Of a stretch of 11,889 nt of DNA, positions 4,748 through 11,889 are shown one piece after another (position 1 is the first letter of the stretch; the number at the start of each line of letters is the position of its first letter). The notes under the pieces were generated by a model. That model made no database searches and had not been told where the DNA came from. It saw only the letters and a list, made by a program, of their open reading frames with translations. The stretch comes from Candidatus Zipacnadia bacterium (GTDB lineage: Bacteria > Armatimonadota > Zipacnadia > Zipacnadales > Zipacnadaceae). A program made the translations under genes and the position numbers. The DNA lies in NCBI GenBank assembly GCA_029821515.1, contig JALGTD010000086.1, forward strand, positions 1 through 11,889, read 5' to 3'.

Positions 4748-5789
4748 TTAGGTGCTACGGCGGCGGAGCTTCGCGCCCAGGCCCAACAGGCCCAGGGCGA
4801 AGAAGGCAATCGTGGCGGGCTCGGGAGTGCACATCTCATTGTCGTGAGCAGCGTCGAGGGCGGAGTAGAACTCCGGACGCAATTGAAGATAGGTCTCCTC
4901 CCAGCCCCAATGGTCGGTATAGTAGGTGTCCTCGTAAGTGGAGGGGACCCAGTTGGTGCTGGGCCAGTAATAGTAATCCTGCGGGGAGATGTCCCAGCCA
5001 CGCGTGACGGAATAGGTGGCATCCTCGCCATATAACATAGCCGCGTCGTACCACTGGGATATGGTCATATATGGGTCGAGCGTGTTGGATAGGGCAGTGG
5101 TGAGAAGGATTTCGTAGGGTCCGCCGGACGGGCCGACTCCGATGCCTGTGCCCTGCTCGGGAGCGCCCAGGATGCAGTAGAGGCCATCATTGGTCGCGGG
5201 AGCGCTTGTATCGAGGTCATGACTGCCGCCAACCCATCCTCCGGAGTGGCAGGCTCCCGACAGGACAATGACCTCGATGCCGTCATTGAAATTAGCAAAT
5301 GCGTCGGTTAAATAATCATCCTCCAGACCGATGAAGGGATCGTGCGGGTCGGGGATCCATTCATCGCCCGCATATGGCGGGCCATTAGTGGGCGTGGGAT
5401 CATTGTAGGGATTGGGACGGGTTGTACTTCCCTCGTCGTTGTAGAGAGTCCCAGCCGCCGTGGCCGGAGTAGGAGAAGATGAGGACGTCATCTGAGTTTA
5501 GATTGTCGCCATACCACAGCAGGTCATCGTAGAGAGTGTCGCGACCATCGCCCCTCTCAGCATCCCAGACACTCCAGTCGTCGCGCAAAGTGCAGCGGGA
5601 TTGGTTCCACTCAGGGTACGGCTGCAGGGTGTTCCACAGAGTGTCATTGTCGTTGATGAAACCTTCCTGGGCGACGCCGTAGAAGTAGTAGTCAGCGTTG
5701 GCAGCCGGGACGGCCAGTAGCACCAGAGCGCACAACGTCCCCAGAAGGTGAAGGCGGCGACTGTGTACTTGTACCGGTAAATAGCTCAT
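4748..5789 (-). pseudogene. Caspase-like secreted protease with PEP-CTERM tail, split by a 1-base frameshift
   Basis: Two overlapping minus-strand frames (5400-5789 and 4748-5491) are halves of one protein. The first begins at ATG 5787-5789 with a signal peptide (LCALVLLAVPAANA) and contains DDVLIFSYSGHGGW, with a predicted catalytic His110. The second contains VIVLSGACHSGG, with the predicted nucleophile Cys, and ends in a PEP-CTERM sorting signal: TPEPATIAFFALGLLGLG then KLRRRST. Removing one base at the CCC of 5450-5452 (GGG on the coding strand) joins them into a 346-residue protein reading SGHGGWTLYNDEG, with His110 and Cys180 in the caspase/C13-C14 order. The total length is 3n+1, as expected for one extra base. 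No slippery heptamer is evident. It is either a true inactivating mutation or a homopolymer sequencing/assembly error; programmed shifting is less likely. PEP-CTERM proteins are processed by an exosortase and are usually destined for the outer envelope or matrix. Confidence 0.8.
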
Positions 5790-5798
5790 CTGTTCTTG

Positions 5799-5827
5799 AT
5801 TGTACCCTTATTGGGCAAGTAAAACAA
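5799..5827 (-). promoter_or_regulatory. Candidate promoter for the PEP-CTERM protease, possibly leaderless
   Basis: On the minus strand TTGTTT (5822-5827) and TACAAT (5799-5804) are 17 bp apart. The -10 box is strong (5 of 6); the -35 is weak (3 of 6). Only 9 nt separate the -10 box from the ATG at 5789, and no clear Shine-Dalgarno site is present. Transcription would therefore begin within a few bases of the start codon. Confidence 0.4.
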
Positions 5828-6005
5828 GGTTTCCCGACGAGAAATCAAGTAAGAGGAAGGAATCGGTGGACGAGAGGCGAATGATATAGAGATTATGCGA
5901 CTAAGGCCAGAGGAGAAAGACGAGATGGAGCTGGTTGTCCAAGTAGAGTAACCTTAGTTTATGGCGCTATCACAAACTGGAATATCCGCAAAAGGAGTGA
6001 GAAAG

Positions 6006-7280
6006 ATGGCAGATGTAGAGTTGGCAATTAATGGTGGACCGAAGACGGCAACTGAAAAGTTCCCGCCGTGGCCGTGGTATACCGAGGAGATTATCCAGTG
6101 CGTAACCGAGCCGCTACGCACCGGAAAAACCAACTACTGGACCGGGCCGCTGGGAATGCAGTTTGAGGAGGCATTTGCAAAATGGGAGGGCCGGAAATTT
6201 GGAATCTCGACCAGCACTGGGACCAGCGCATTGCACGTGGCGCTGGGAGGGCTCAATATTGGGCCAGGCGATGAAGTGATCGTGCCGTCGTATACGTTCA
6301 TCGGCACTCATTTCCCGGTGTGCCAGGCACTAGCAGTGCCGGTGTTTGCCGATACGGTGCCCAATGGACATACGATCAGTCCTGATTCAATTCGCGAAAA
6401 GATTAGCGAGCGCACCAAGGCGATAATTCCAGTGCATCTGTATGGCTGTATCTGTGATATGGATGCAATTATGGATATCGCCAAAGAGTATGATCTGTAC
6501 GTGATTGAGGATACTGCGCAGGCGCACGGCGGCATGTATAAGGGCAAGAAGGCTGGGGCCGTCGGAGATGTGGGATGCTTTAGCTTCTGCCAGAGCAAGC
6601 ACTTCAGCACCGGCGGAGAGGGTGGAATGGTGGTAACGGATAATGAGGACTGGACCTGGCAGATGCGCAGCTTCCGCGACCATGGGTATGCCGTGCAGGA
6701 GCGAATGAGTCTGCTCGAGATGGAGCAGGCATTACCGTACATCCACGTGCGTGTGGGATTCAACTATAGGATGACGGAGATGCAGTCGGCAATTGGGCTG
6801 AAGGAACTGGAGCGGATTGATACGTGGAACCTGCCCGGACGTAAACGCAATGCGGCTATTTTAGACACGGAGCTAGGGGAGATAAAACAGATCCTGGCAC
6901 TGCCGCCCAACTCGGAGGAAGTGCAGAATGCGTACTGGCTATATCCAATAGTGCTGGATATGGAGCAGCTTGATTGTGATATTAGCCAGTTCACGGAGGC
7001 GCTGACTGCCGAAGGTATCCCCAACGGGAACGTGCAATGGCCGCAGGGCTATAAAGAGAAGGCGTATGCCGAGCATGTGGGGTTCGGGGAGAAGAAGTAT
7101 CCATTTGAGAGTCCGGATACGCGACCAGAGGCGGTAGACTACAAGAATGTGTACCTGCCGAATGCGGCGGCTATGGAGACCAAGTGCTTCTGGGTGCCAG
7201 TGCATCCGACCTATGAGCCAGAGCATATAGAACTGATTGCCGCGGGTATTAAGAAGGTCATTGGGGCATATTCAAAGTAG
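6006..7280 (+). CDS. DegT/DnrJ/EryC1/StrS-family PLP aminotransferase
   Basis: A 424-residue sugar-type aminotransferase of fold type I, which transfers an amino group (usually from Glu or Gln) to a keto-sugar or keto-cyclitol. ATG 6006 is chosen over an in-frame ATG at 5961 because AAGGAG lies 8-9 nt before it and family homology begins at once (ELAINGGPK). Visible motifs: STGTSALHVAL (residues 68-78, cofactor phosphate pocket), VIEDTAQAHGG with Asp169 (pyridine nitrogen contact), and SFCQSKHFSTGGEGG with the Schiff-base Lys198. FNYRMTEMQSAIG is the family's usual substrate/dimer segment. The GGPK N-terminus resembles the branch that includes scyllo-inosose and AHBA-type enzymes, but substrate cannot be read from sequence. 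The oxidoreductase 39 bp downstream could make its keto substrate. Confidence 0.92.
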   Translation: MADVELAINGGPKTATEKFPPWPWYTEEIIQCVTEPLRTGKTNYWTGPLGMQFEEAFAKWEGRKFGISTSTGTSALHVALGGLNIGPGDEVIVPSYTFIGTHFPVCQALAVPVFADTVPNGHTISPDSIREKISERTKAIIPVHLYGCICDMDAIMDIAKEYDLYVIEDTAQAHGGMYKGKKAGAVGDVGCFSFCQSKHFSTGGEGGMVVTDNEDWTWQMRSFRDHGYAVQERMSLLEMEQALPYIHVRVGFNYRMTEMQSAIGLKELERIDTWNLPGRKRNAAILDTELGEIKQILALPPNSEEVQNAYWLYPIVLDMEQLDCDISQFTEALTAEGIPNGNVQWPQGYKEKAYAEHVGFGEKKYPFESPDTRPEAVDYKNVYLPNAAAMETKCFWVPVHPTYEPEHIELIAAGIKKVIGAYSK

Positions 7281-7304
7281 TAGCAGCTTTGTTCCTAACC
7301 GAAA

Positions 7305-7310
7305 AGGAGG
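7305..7310 (+). promoter_or_regulatory. Ribosome binding site fixing a TTG start
   Basis: A perfect AGGAGG (within AAAAGGAGG) lies 9 nt before the TTG at 7320. No ATG is available in frame before the conserved Rossmann motif, so this site decides the unusual start codon of the oxidoreductase. Confidence 0.85.
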
Positions 7311-7319
7311 CGATTCACC

Positions 7320-8348
7320 TTGGCTGAGGCTAATATAAGGTGGGGCGTGGTTGGGGCAACAGGGATTGCCGATAAACGTACTATTCCCGAAGGGATAATT
7401 CCGGCAAACAACAGCGAACTGGCGGCGATTATGAGTCTGCCGGGGACCGGCGTAGAACAGCTTTCGGAGAAGTACGGGGGCGTGCCGTGGTTCACAGAAA
7501 TGGAAGAGATGCTGGATAGCGTGGAACTGGATGTCTGTTATATAGCGACGCCGCCCTATACTCATCTGGAGCAAGTACGTGCCTGCGCGGAGCGGGGTCT
7601 ACATGTCCTGTGCGAGAAGCCGTTGGATATTACCGTCAAAGGTGCTGAGCAGATCCAACAGGTATGTGAGGATGCCGGGGTGAAGCTGGGCATCGGCTAT
7701 ATGATGCCCTTCCACCATCTGGCCGTAGAAGCTAAACGGCTAGTTGAAGAGGGGACGTTAGGGCAGATTGTGTCGGCGCGAGCACAATTTGGGTTCGATT
7801 ATCCGCCGATGGAAGGGGCCTTCCGGCAGACAAAAGAGTTGCATCGGGGCGGAGTGTTTATGGATGTGGGCAATCATAGTGCGGGGTTGTTAGAATTTGT
7901 GATGGGGGCGCGAGTAGATGCGGCAATGGCGATGGTGGAGAATGTGGTCCATAACTACAAAGGAGTGGAGGACACAGCCACGGCCATTCTGCATTTCGAC
8001 AATGGTGCAGTAGGCATCGTGGATACTTCGTTCTGTACCGATGCGGCTAAGAACCTCCTGGAGATTAACGGGGCAGAGCGGACGCTGGTTGCCCAAGGGA
8101 TACTCGGACAAACTCCTGGAGGAGTGCTGCAAGTCGTGGAGACCTATGAGGGCGCCCAGGAATATCTGCGGATCGAATCAGATTGTCGGAACATGTACCA
8201 GGAGGAGATTGAGGCCTTCGCAGATGCAGTTATTAACGATACTAATCCACCCATGGACGGGGAAGAAGGAGTGTGGAGCCAACGGGTGGTGGAGGCGGTC
8301 TATCAATCCGCAGAGACGGGGAAACTGGTGAGGATGGCCGATATATAG
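7320..8348 (+). CDS. Gfo/Idh/MocA-family NAD(P)-dependent oxidoreductase
   Basis: A 342-residue protein starting at TTG 7320 with a strong ribosome binding site. Residues 5-17 (IRWGVVGATGIAD) are the start of the Rossmann fold; the glycine pattern is GxxGATGIA rather than the classic GxGxxG. IATPPYTHLEQ (75-85) and VLCEKPLD (96-103) are family hallmarks, with Lys100 of the EKP motif expected near the active site. GGVFMDVGNHSAGLLEFV supplies Asp182 and His186, the usual catalytic pair. The length is typical for the family. These enzymes oxidise or reduce a hydroxyl/keto group on sugars, nucleotide sugars or inositols. Position directly behind a DegT aminotransferase (39 bp, same strand) fits an oxidise-then-transaminate pair, such as UDP-sugar 3-dehydrogenase/3-aminotransferase or inositol dehydrogenase/aminotransferase. 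I see no intrinsic terminator in the 193 bp after it. Confidence 0.9.
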   Translation: MAEANIRWGVVGATGIADKRTIPEGIIPANNSELAAIMSLPGTGVEQLSEKYGGVPWFTEMEEMLDSVELDVCYIATPPYTHLEQVRACAERGLHVLCEKPLDITVKGAEQIQQVCEDAGVKLGIGYMMPFHHLAVEAKRLVEEGTLGQIVSARAQFGFDYPPMEGAFRQTKELHRGGVFMDVGNHSAGLLEFVMGARVDAAMAMVENVVHNYKGVEDTATAILHFDNGAVGIVDTSFCTDAAKNLLEINGAERTLVAQGILGQTPGGVLQVVETYEGAQEYLRIESDCRNMYQEEIEAFADAVINDTNPPMDGEEGVWSQRVVEAVYQSAETGKLVRMADI

Positions 8349-8541
8349 GGACAGTTTTTGCTTCGTATAATTTATATTATGTTAACTTACTACTGACAGA
8401 AGGCAGCAGTCCAGGTATTCCTGGCGTAGTTTGTGGCAAGCCCGAGGAAATGGCAAGTGTAAATTACTGGAGGTATATTGAGAGCAAGGGCTCTGAGCCA
8501 GCAGGATAGGTGCCAACTGCTCAAGCCGAACTGGAGCTTGA

Positions 8542-9276
8542 TTACCGCGCGCCAGTGCCGTGGATGATTACCCCAAGAGTACGGTGCAGTATCTCCATAT
8601 CCAGCCCAAATGACAGGTGGCGGATGTAGTACAGGTCGTACCGGAGCTTCTCATATACGTCTCCGGAACAGCTATCATAATGATGATTGACCTGAGCCCA
8701 GCCGGTTATGCCCGGGCGGACGCTTAGCCGGATCCGATAGAAGGGCAAGTCCCGGGCAAGCTGGCGGACAAACTGAGGCCGTTCGGGCCGTGGACCAATC
8801 AGGGCCATCTCGCCAGTTAGCACCTGGAAAAGCTGAGGTAACTCGTCAAGCCGCGTTCTGCGTAGTAGCCGTCCTATCCCGGTAACACGGGAATCATCTT
8901 CAGTAGCCCATACCGGTCCCGTGGTGTCTTCAGCATTGGGAACCATCGTGCGCAATTTGAGCAGCCCAAAAGGCTTACCGCCCCGGCCCATGCGCTCTTG
9001 ACGATAAAACACCGGCCCCGGGCTGAGTATCTTTATGAGCAAAGCGCAGGCCGCAATCAGCCCCGCAGCTACCGGGAGCAGCAAAACGACAATAGCAACT
9101 TCTATTATGCGCTTGCCATAGCGATTATAGATGCCGGCCGGCGCCTGGCAGAAGTCCTGCGCAACAACTCCCTCACTATCTGCCACAGTGCCCCCCGCAT
9201 TGTTAGCAGAGGTATGTTCAAGCAAAGCTTCGGCATGCTGGGTTACAATACGGTATTTTTGCTGCAGTTCGCTCAC
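8542..9276 (-). CDS. Undecaprenyl-phosphate sugar-1-phosphate transferase (small PGT)
   Basis: A 244-residue monotopic phosphoglycosyl transferase, which moves a sugar-1-phosphate from a nucleotide sugar to undecaprenyl phosphate, the first membrane step of exopolysaccharide repeat-unit synthesis. Start is GTG at 9274-9276 with GGGGGA 6 nt upstream; the nearby ATG at 9290 is out of frame and stops within six codons. Residues 1-47 are a non-conserved polar extension. A single hydrophobic re-entrant helix follows at 58-83 (EVAIVVLLLPVAAGLIAACA). The catalytic core then shows SPGPVFYRQERMGRGGKPF, LLKLRTM, the catalytic Asp144-Glu145 in TRLDELPQL, GPRPERP (161-167) and RLSVRPGITGWAQVN. It lacks the four N-terminal membrane helices of the long WcaJ/WbaP type. 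It follows the export protein gene by 39 bp, so the two are one operon. Confidence 0.92.
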   Translation of the reverse strand: MSELQQKYRIVTQHAEALLEHTSANNAGGTVADSEGVVAQDFCQAPAGIYNRYGKRIIEVAIVVLLLPVAAGLIAACALLIKILSPGPVFYRQERMGRGGKPFGLLKLRTMVPNAEDTTGPVWATEDDSRVTGIGRLLRRTRLDELPQLFQVLTGEMALIGPRPERPQFVRQLARDLPFYRIRLSVRPGITGWAQVNHHYDSCSGDVYEKLRYDLYYIRHLSFGLDMEILHRTLGVIIHGTGAR

Positions 9277-9315
9277 CGCAATTCCCCCATGCGTTTGTGC
9301 CAGGGTTGGCAGTAC

Positions 9316-11889
9316 CTAGCCAAACACCAAGAATGTAGCTGCCAGGCTACCAAGCGTTTTGAGTATGAGCTGGAATGTAGTATCGGTACGAACCGTTTTC
9401 ACCATATAGTCAGAAGGCACAATGATCACATCGCCCGGCCTAATCTCTTTGATCTGGCTGCGACGGTGCGCTGCGCCGTTAGCCCGCACCACAACTGCGC
9501 GGCCAGCATCAGCATCCGCAGCAATTCCCCCGACCATATCTGTGTAATAATCAACATTTGCCCCCTTATGGTAGGGCACCTTACCTGGGCGGATAACCGC
9601 CCCGAGTACTGCCACAGTGTTGTGGATTTCAGGTATGACAATGGTATCGCCATCCTGCACCAAAACATCTGCTTCTTCTCCGTGACTTTCCAGCAGTTTA
9701 CCTCCCTCTACCGGAATGCCGCTTACCCACGCCGAAAGGCTGAGGTGACGAGGTGGGACTACCAAAGCTGTCCCGCCTCCACCGGCCAGGAGCTGACCGA
9801 CATTGGAGCCCACCTGCTCCGCGAGCACAGTACGTTGCGCCTCCGCTTTCCCCTCTAGCATGTAGCCGGTTGCCTCGCGATTATACATAGCCACAATCTG
9901 CTCCAGGTTCTGGCGTTGGCCCTTGGCCAGGGCCTGCTCGCTAGGGCGGTAGATTACAATACCATTCGGATCAGCATTATCCAGCAGAGGTCCAGCTCTT
10001 TGCAGCAAGCCATATACAGTCTCCTGTTGCTTTGTACTGCCCCGCAGAACATACGCGCCGGGGTTTTCTACCTGACCCGTAATCTGCACTACTGCGGGTT
10101 GCTGCTTGAAGTCGCCGCGGCCCAGTACTGTAACCATATCGTCACTGCCCAGCACCATATCAGGATTTACGGTAATTTGCCCTTCGCTCTGGATTTCAAG
10201 CTTTAGGTGATGTACCGTGGCTGGGCCGACTCGCCGGCCCTGGGCATACTCGAGCGTATCGCTCGCTCCGGGGGCAACCCCCTGCGCCGCCAGGATTAAG
10301 TCACTGACTTTCATCCCCGCAAAGCAATCATAGTCACCAGGCTCATGCACAAAACCAGCGATGTGAACTTTAGCCGGAGGTCGGCGGGAAGCTACTCTCA
10401 AAATATCACCCGGCTGCAAAGCAATATTACTGGATAAATCGTCGGCGAGCGCCTCCTGCAGGTTGATTGTCAACATATGACGTTGACCGTCGCGCTGCAG
10501 ACGCAGCACAGTAGCTTGCTCCAGATAGGCCTCCTCAGTTACCCCACCGCTCTGCATAATTAGGTCTTTGATGCGCATATCGGCCGACCACTGGTATTGC
10601 CCCGGATTTTGCACCGGGCCGACTACCTGAGCATAGGTGATTGGGGTGATTTCGTAGCGATAGAAGATGCGAACCGCATCGTAAGGAACAACAGCTAATG
10701 AATCTGCCGGAGCGTCCAGGGCACTCTGTACCGGGAAGCTCTCGTAGTGATGCTGGCTGTATTCGTCAAGGCGACGGACCTCCCCATATCCAAGGTAGGC
10801 CCCTTCGTCCAACCCCCCCGCCAGTGAAATGAGATCGCCCACTGTCATCTGCGGCGCTACCTCATAGATGCCCGGCCGACGCACCGCGCCAGTAATGTGC
10901 ACCGCATTTTTCGGCATCTTGTCTATAGGCTCAACCACTACTACATCGCCGCTCTGTAAGGTAACTAGGGCGCTACTACTGTGCATTCTGGGAACAGGGC
11001 GGGTCAGGTCCAGGCTCACCACTTCCTGGCGGCGATGATTCACAATCCGCCACACCGTAACGTCTCTCAGTGACCCGCCCGGAGACGGGCCACCGGCCAG
11101 CTCGATTGCCTGCCTGCAGGTGATTGGGCGGGCTAGCTCATAGCGACGAGGACGGCGCACCTCGCCCGCCACGCCAATCTCGTCGCCGATTCTACCGACA
11201 AAGATGGTGTCACCATTCTCCAGAGGCGGATCATCGAGCGGCTCGCCTTTGAGCAGATAAGGATATAGATCAATTTTAATAGGGGCCTGACGGGGCTTTA
11301 TCAAACGAATATCGCGCAACGAGCCAGCTTCGCTGGGGCCACCCGCCATATACAAACCCGTCAGTACGCTCGCCGTCCCACTCAAACCGTAGCGCCCCGG
11401 CCTGACCACGTCTCCAGTGAGGTAAACCGTAACCATCCGAGGTTGATTAATCGTTACTGTCGTTCGACTATCAACATAAAACTGACTGAGCTTCGCAGTA
11501 ATCATATCGTTGGCGGTTCCTAGAGATTGTCCAGCGACTTCTATCTCCCCGGCCAGCGGCAGGTAGATGGTGCCTTCGGCCGAGACAAGTACCGTGGTGT
11601 TGAGGTGCTCGATCCCCTCGCTCCAAGTCCGAACCGCAAGTTCGTCACCAGGCCCCAGAACATACTGGGGAGAGATAGGCATATTCAAAGTGCGCGGCTC
11701 TTCTCCGCCGGTGCGGGCGAATAGCTCCTCGCCGAAGCGCTTGAGGTTCTCCAGACGCATCTCCGCAGGTAGTTCCCAGTCCTGTTCGGCTCGCTGCCAC
11801 TGCGGGAATTGGGCAGGCTGACCCTCGTCTGGTGAGGGCAGCGCCTGGAACTCCGTGCTGGTAGCCACGGGCTGCATGTCCGCTTCCAG
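9316..11889 (-). CDS. Wza-type polysaccharide export protein with seven SLBB-like repeats (5' partial)
   Basis: At least 857 codons run in frame to the window edge. The first internal ATG (11875-11877) gives 853 residues without any signal peptide, and four more codons (LEAD) are open before it, so the true start with an export signal is probably outside the window. Numbered from that ATG: residues 69-145 are the Poly_export domain (YVLGPGDELAVRTW, GTIYLPLAGEIEVAGQSL). SLBB-like repeats start near 149, 234, 326, 416, 504, 597 and 755, each with the pattern V.(I/V)xGxVxxPGxY followed by a helix ending in AGG. A C-terminal hydrophobic segment, FQLILKTLGSLAATFLVFG, resembles the membrane helix of Wza-like channels. 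It would form or extend the outer-membrane/periplasmic export channel for the polymer started by the downstream transferase. It is about twice the usual Wza length (near 380). Confidence 0.9.
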   Translation of the reverse strand: MEADMQPVATSTEFQALPSPDEGQPAQFPQWQRAEQDWELPAEMRLENLKRFGEELFARTGGEEPRTLNMPISPQYVLGPGDELAVRTWSEGIEHLNTTVLVSAEGTIYLPLAGEIEVAGQSLGTANDMITAKLSQFYVDSRTTVTINQPRMVTVYLTGDVVRPGRYGLSGTASVLTGLYMAGGPSEAGSLRDIRLIKPRQAPIKIDLYPYLLKGEPLDDPPLENGDTIFVGRIGDEIGVAGEVRRPRRYELARPITCRQAIELAGGPSPGGSLRDVTVWRIVNHRRQEVVSLDLTRPVPRMHSSSALVTLQSGDVVVVEPIDKMPKNAVHITGAVRRPGIYEVAPQMTVGDLISLAGGLDEGAYLGYGEVRRLDEYSQHHYESFPVQSALDAPADSLAVVPYDAVRIFYRYEITPITYAQVVGPVQNPGQYQWSADMRIKDLIMQSGGVTEEAYLEQATVLRLQRDGQRHMLTINLQEALADDLSSNIALQPGDILRVASRRPPAKVHIAGFVHEPGDYDCFAGMKVSDLILAAQGVAPGASDTLEYAQGRRVGPATVHHLKLEIQSEGQITVNPDMVLGSDDMVTVLGRGDFKQQPAVVQITGQVENPGAYVLRGSTKQQETVYGLLQRAGPLLDNADPNGIVIYRPSEQALAKGQRQNLEQIVAMYNREATGYMLEGKAEAQRTVLAEQVGSNVGQLLAGGGGTALVVPPRHLSLSAWVSGIPVEGGKLLESHGEEADVLVQDGDTIVIPEIHNTVAVLGAVIRPGKVPYHKGANVDYYTDMVGGIAADADAGRAVVVRANGAAHRRSQIKEIRPGDVIIVPSDYMVKTVRTDTTFQLILKTLGSLAATFLVFG

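Noticed and set aside
5895..5951. 18-codon frame ahead of the aminotransferase as a leader peptide
   Set aside because: No clear ribosome binding site, no run of regulatory codons and no attenuator hairpin following it.
8366..8371. Perfect TATAAT just after the oxidoreductase gene as a promoter
   Set aside because: No -35 box at suitable spacing and no plus-strand gene downstream; the flanking DNA is simply AT-rich.
8411..8541. Small palindromes (CCAGG/CCTGG, GGCTC/GAGCC, TCAAGC/GCTTGA) in the convergent gap as terminators
   Set aside because: Stems of 5-6 bp and no T-tracts on either strand.
8998..9858. 286-residue plus-strand frame opposite the transferase and export genes
   Set aside because: Cys/His/Arg-rich composition typical of an antisense shadow; both minus-strand genes there are clear family members.

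Overview
The window looks like chromosomal (or large-replicon) DNA from a free-living, Gram-negative-type (diderm) bacterium. The evidence is a protein with a PEP-CTERM sorting tail, several lipoprotein signal peptides, a Wza-type polysaccharide export protein and a small phosphoglycosyl transferase. The mix of an RPA-type replication initiator, a DegT/Gfo-Idh-MocA pair, dockerin/cohesin-like modules and PEP-CTERM would suit Armatimonadota, Planctomycetota or a related lineage. That placement is inference only; no rRNA or marker gene is present.

Left part (1-3300). A repeat-rich intergenic stretch (1-517) carries two copies of a 95-bp direct repeat and several REP-like hairpins. It is followed by a small secreted Asp/Arg-rich protein (518-946, +). 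On the minus strand lie a full RPA-family replication initiator (1820-3217) and, downstream, a lipoprotein with its own strong sigma70-type promoter (1086-1628). After the lipoprotein comes a detached, diverged copy of the initiator's 3' end (970-1077), so the lipoprotein gene sits between two copies of the initiator tail. An 11-bp inverted repeat is preserved in both tails, and a 38-bp near-perfect inverted repeat lies just upstream of the initiator gene.

Middle part (3300-5800). Two adjacent plus-strand lipoprotein genes encode a dockerin-like double-loop protein (3637-4068) and a cohesin-like beta-sandwich protein (4113-4667), apparently a minimal lipid-anchored dockerin/cohesin pair. Convergent to them is a caspase-like secreted protease with a PEP-CTERM tail (4748-5789, -). 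A single-base frameshift splits it between its predicted catalytic His and Cys.

Right part (5800-11889). A DegT-family aminotransferase and a Gfo/Idh/MocA oxidoreductase form a two-gene plus-strand operon of the kind that builds amino-sugars or aminocyclitols. Convergent to it is an exopolysaccharide operon on the minus strand. It holds a very large multi-SLBB polysaccharide export protein (5' end outside the window) and an undecaprenyl-phosphate sugar-1-phosphate transferase. PEP-CTERM substrates and exopolysaccharide export genes are known to co-occur with exosortase systems, so the right half is plausibly part of a surface-polysaccharide/matrix locus. No exosortase is visible here. No tRNA, rRNA, CRISPR array or transposase was seen.
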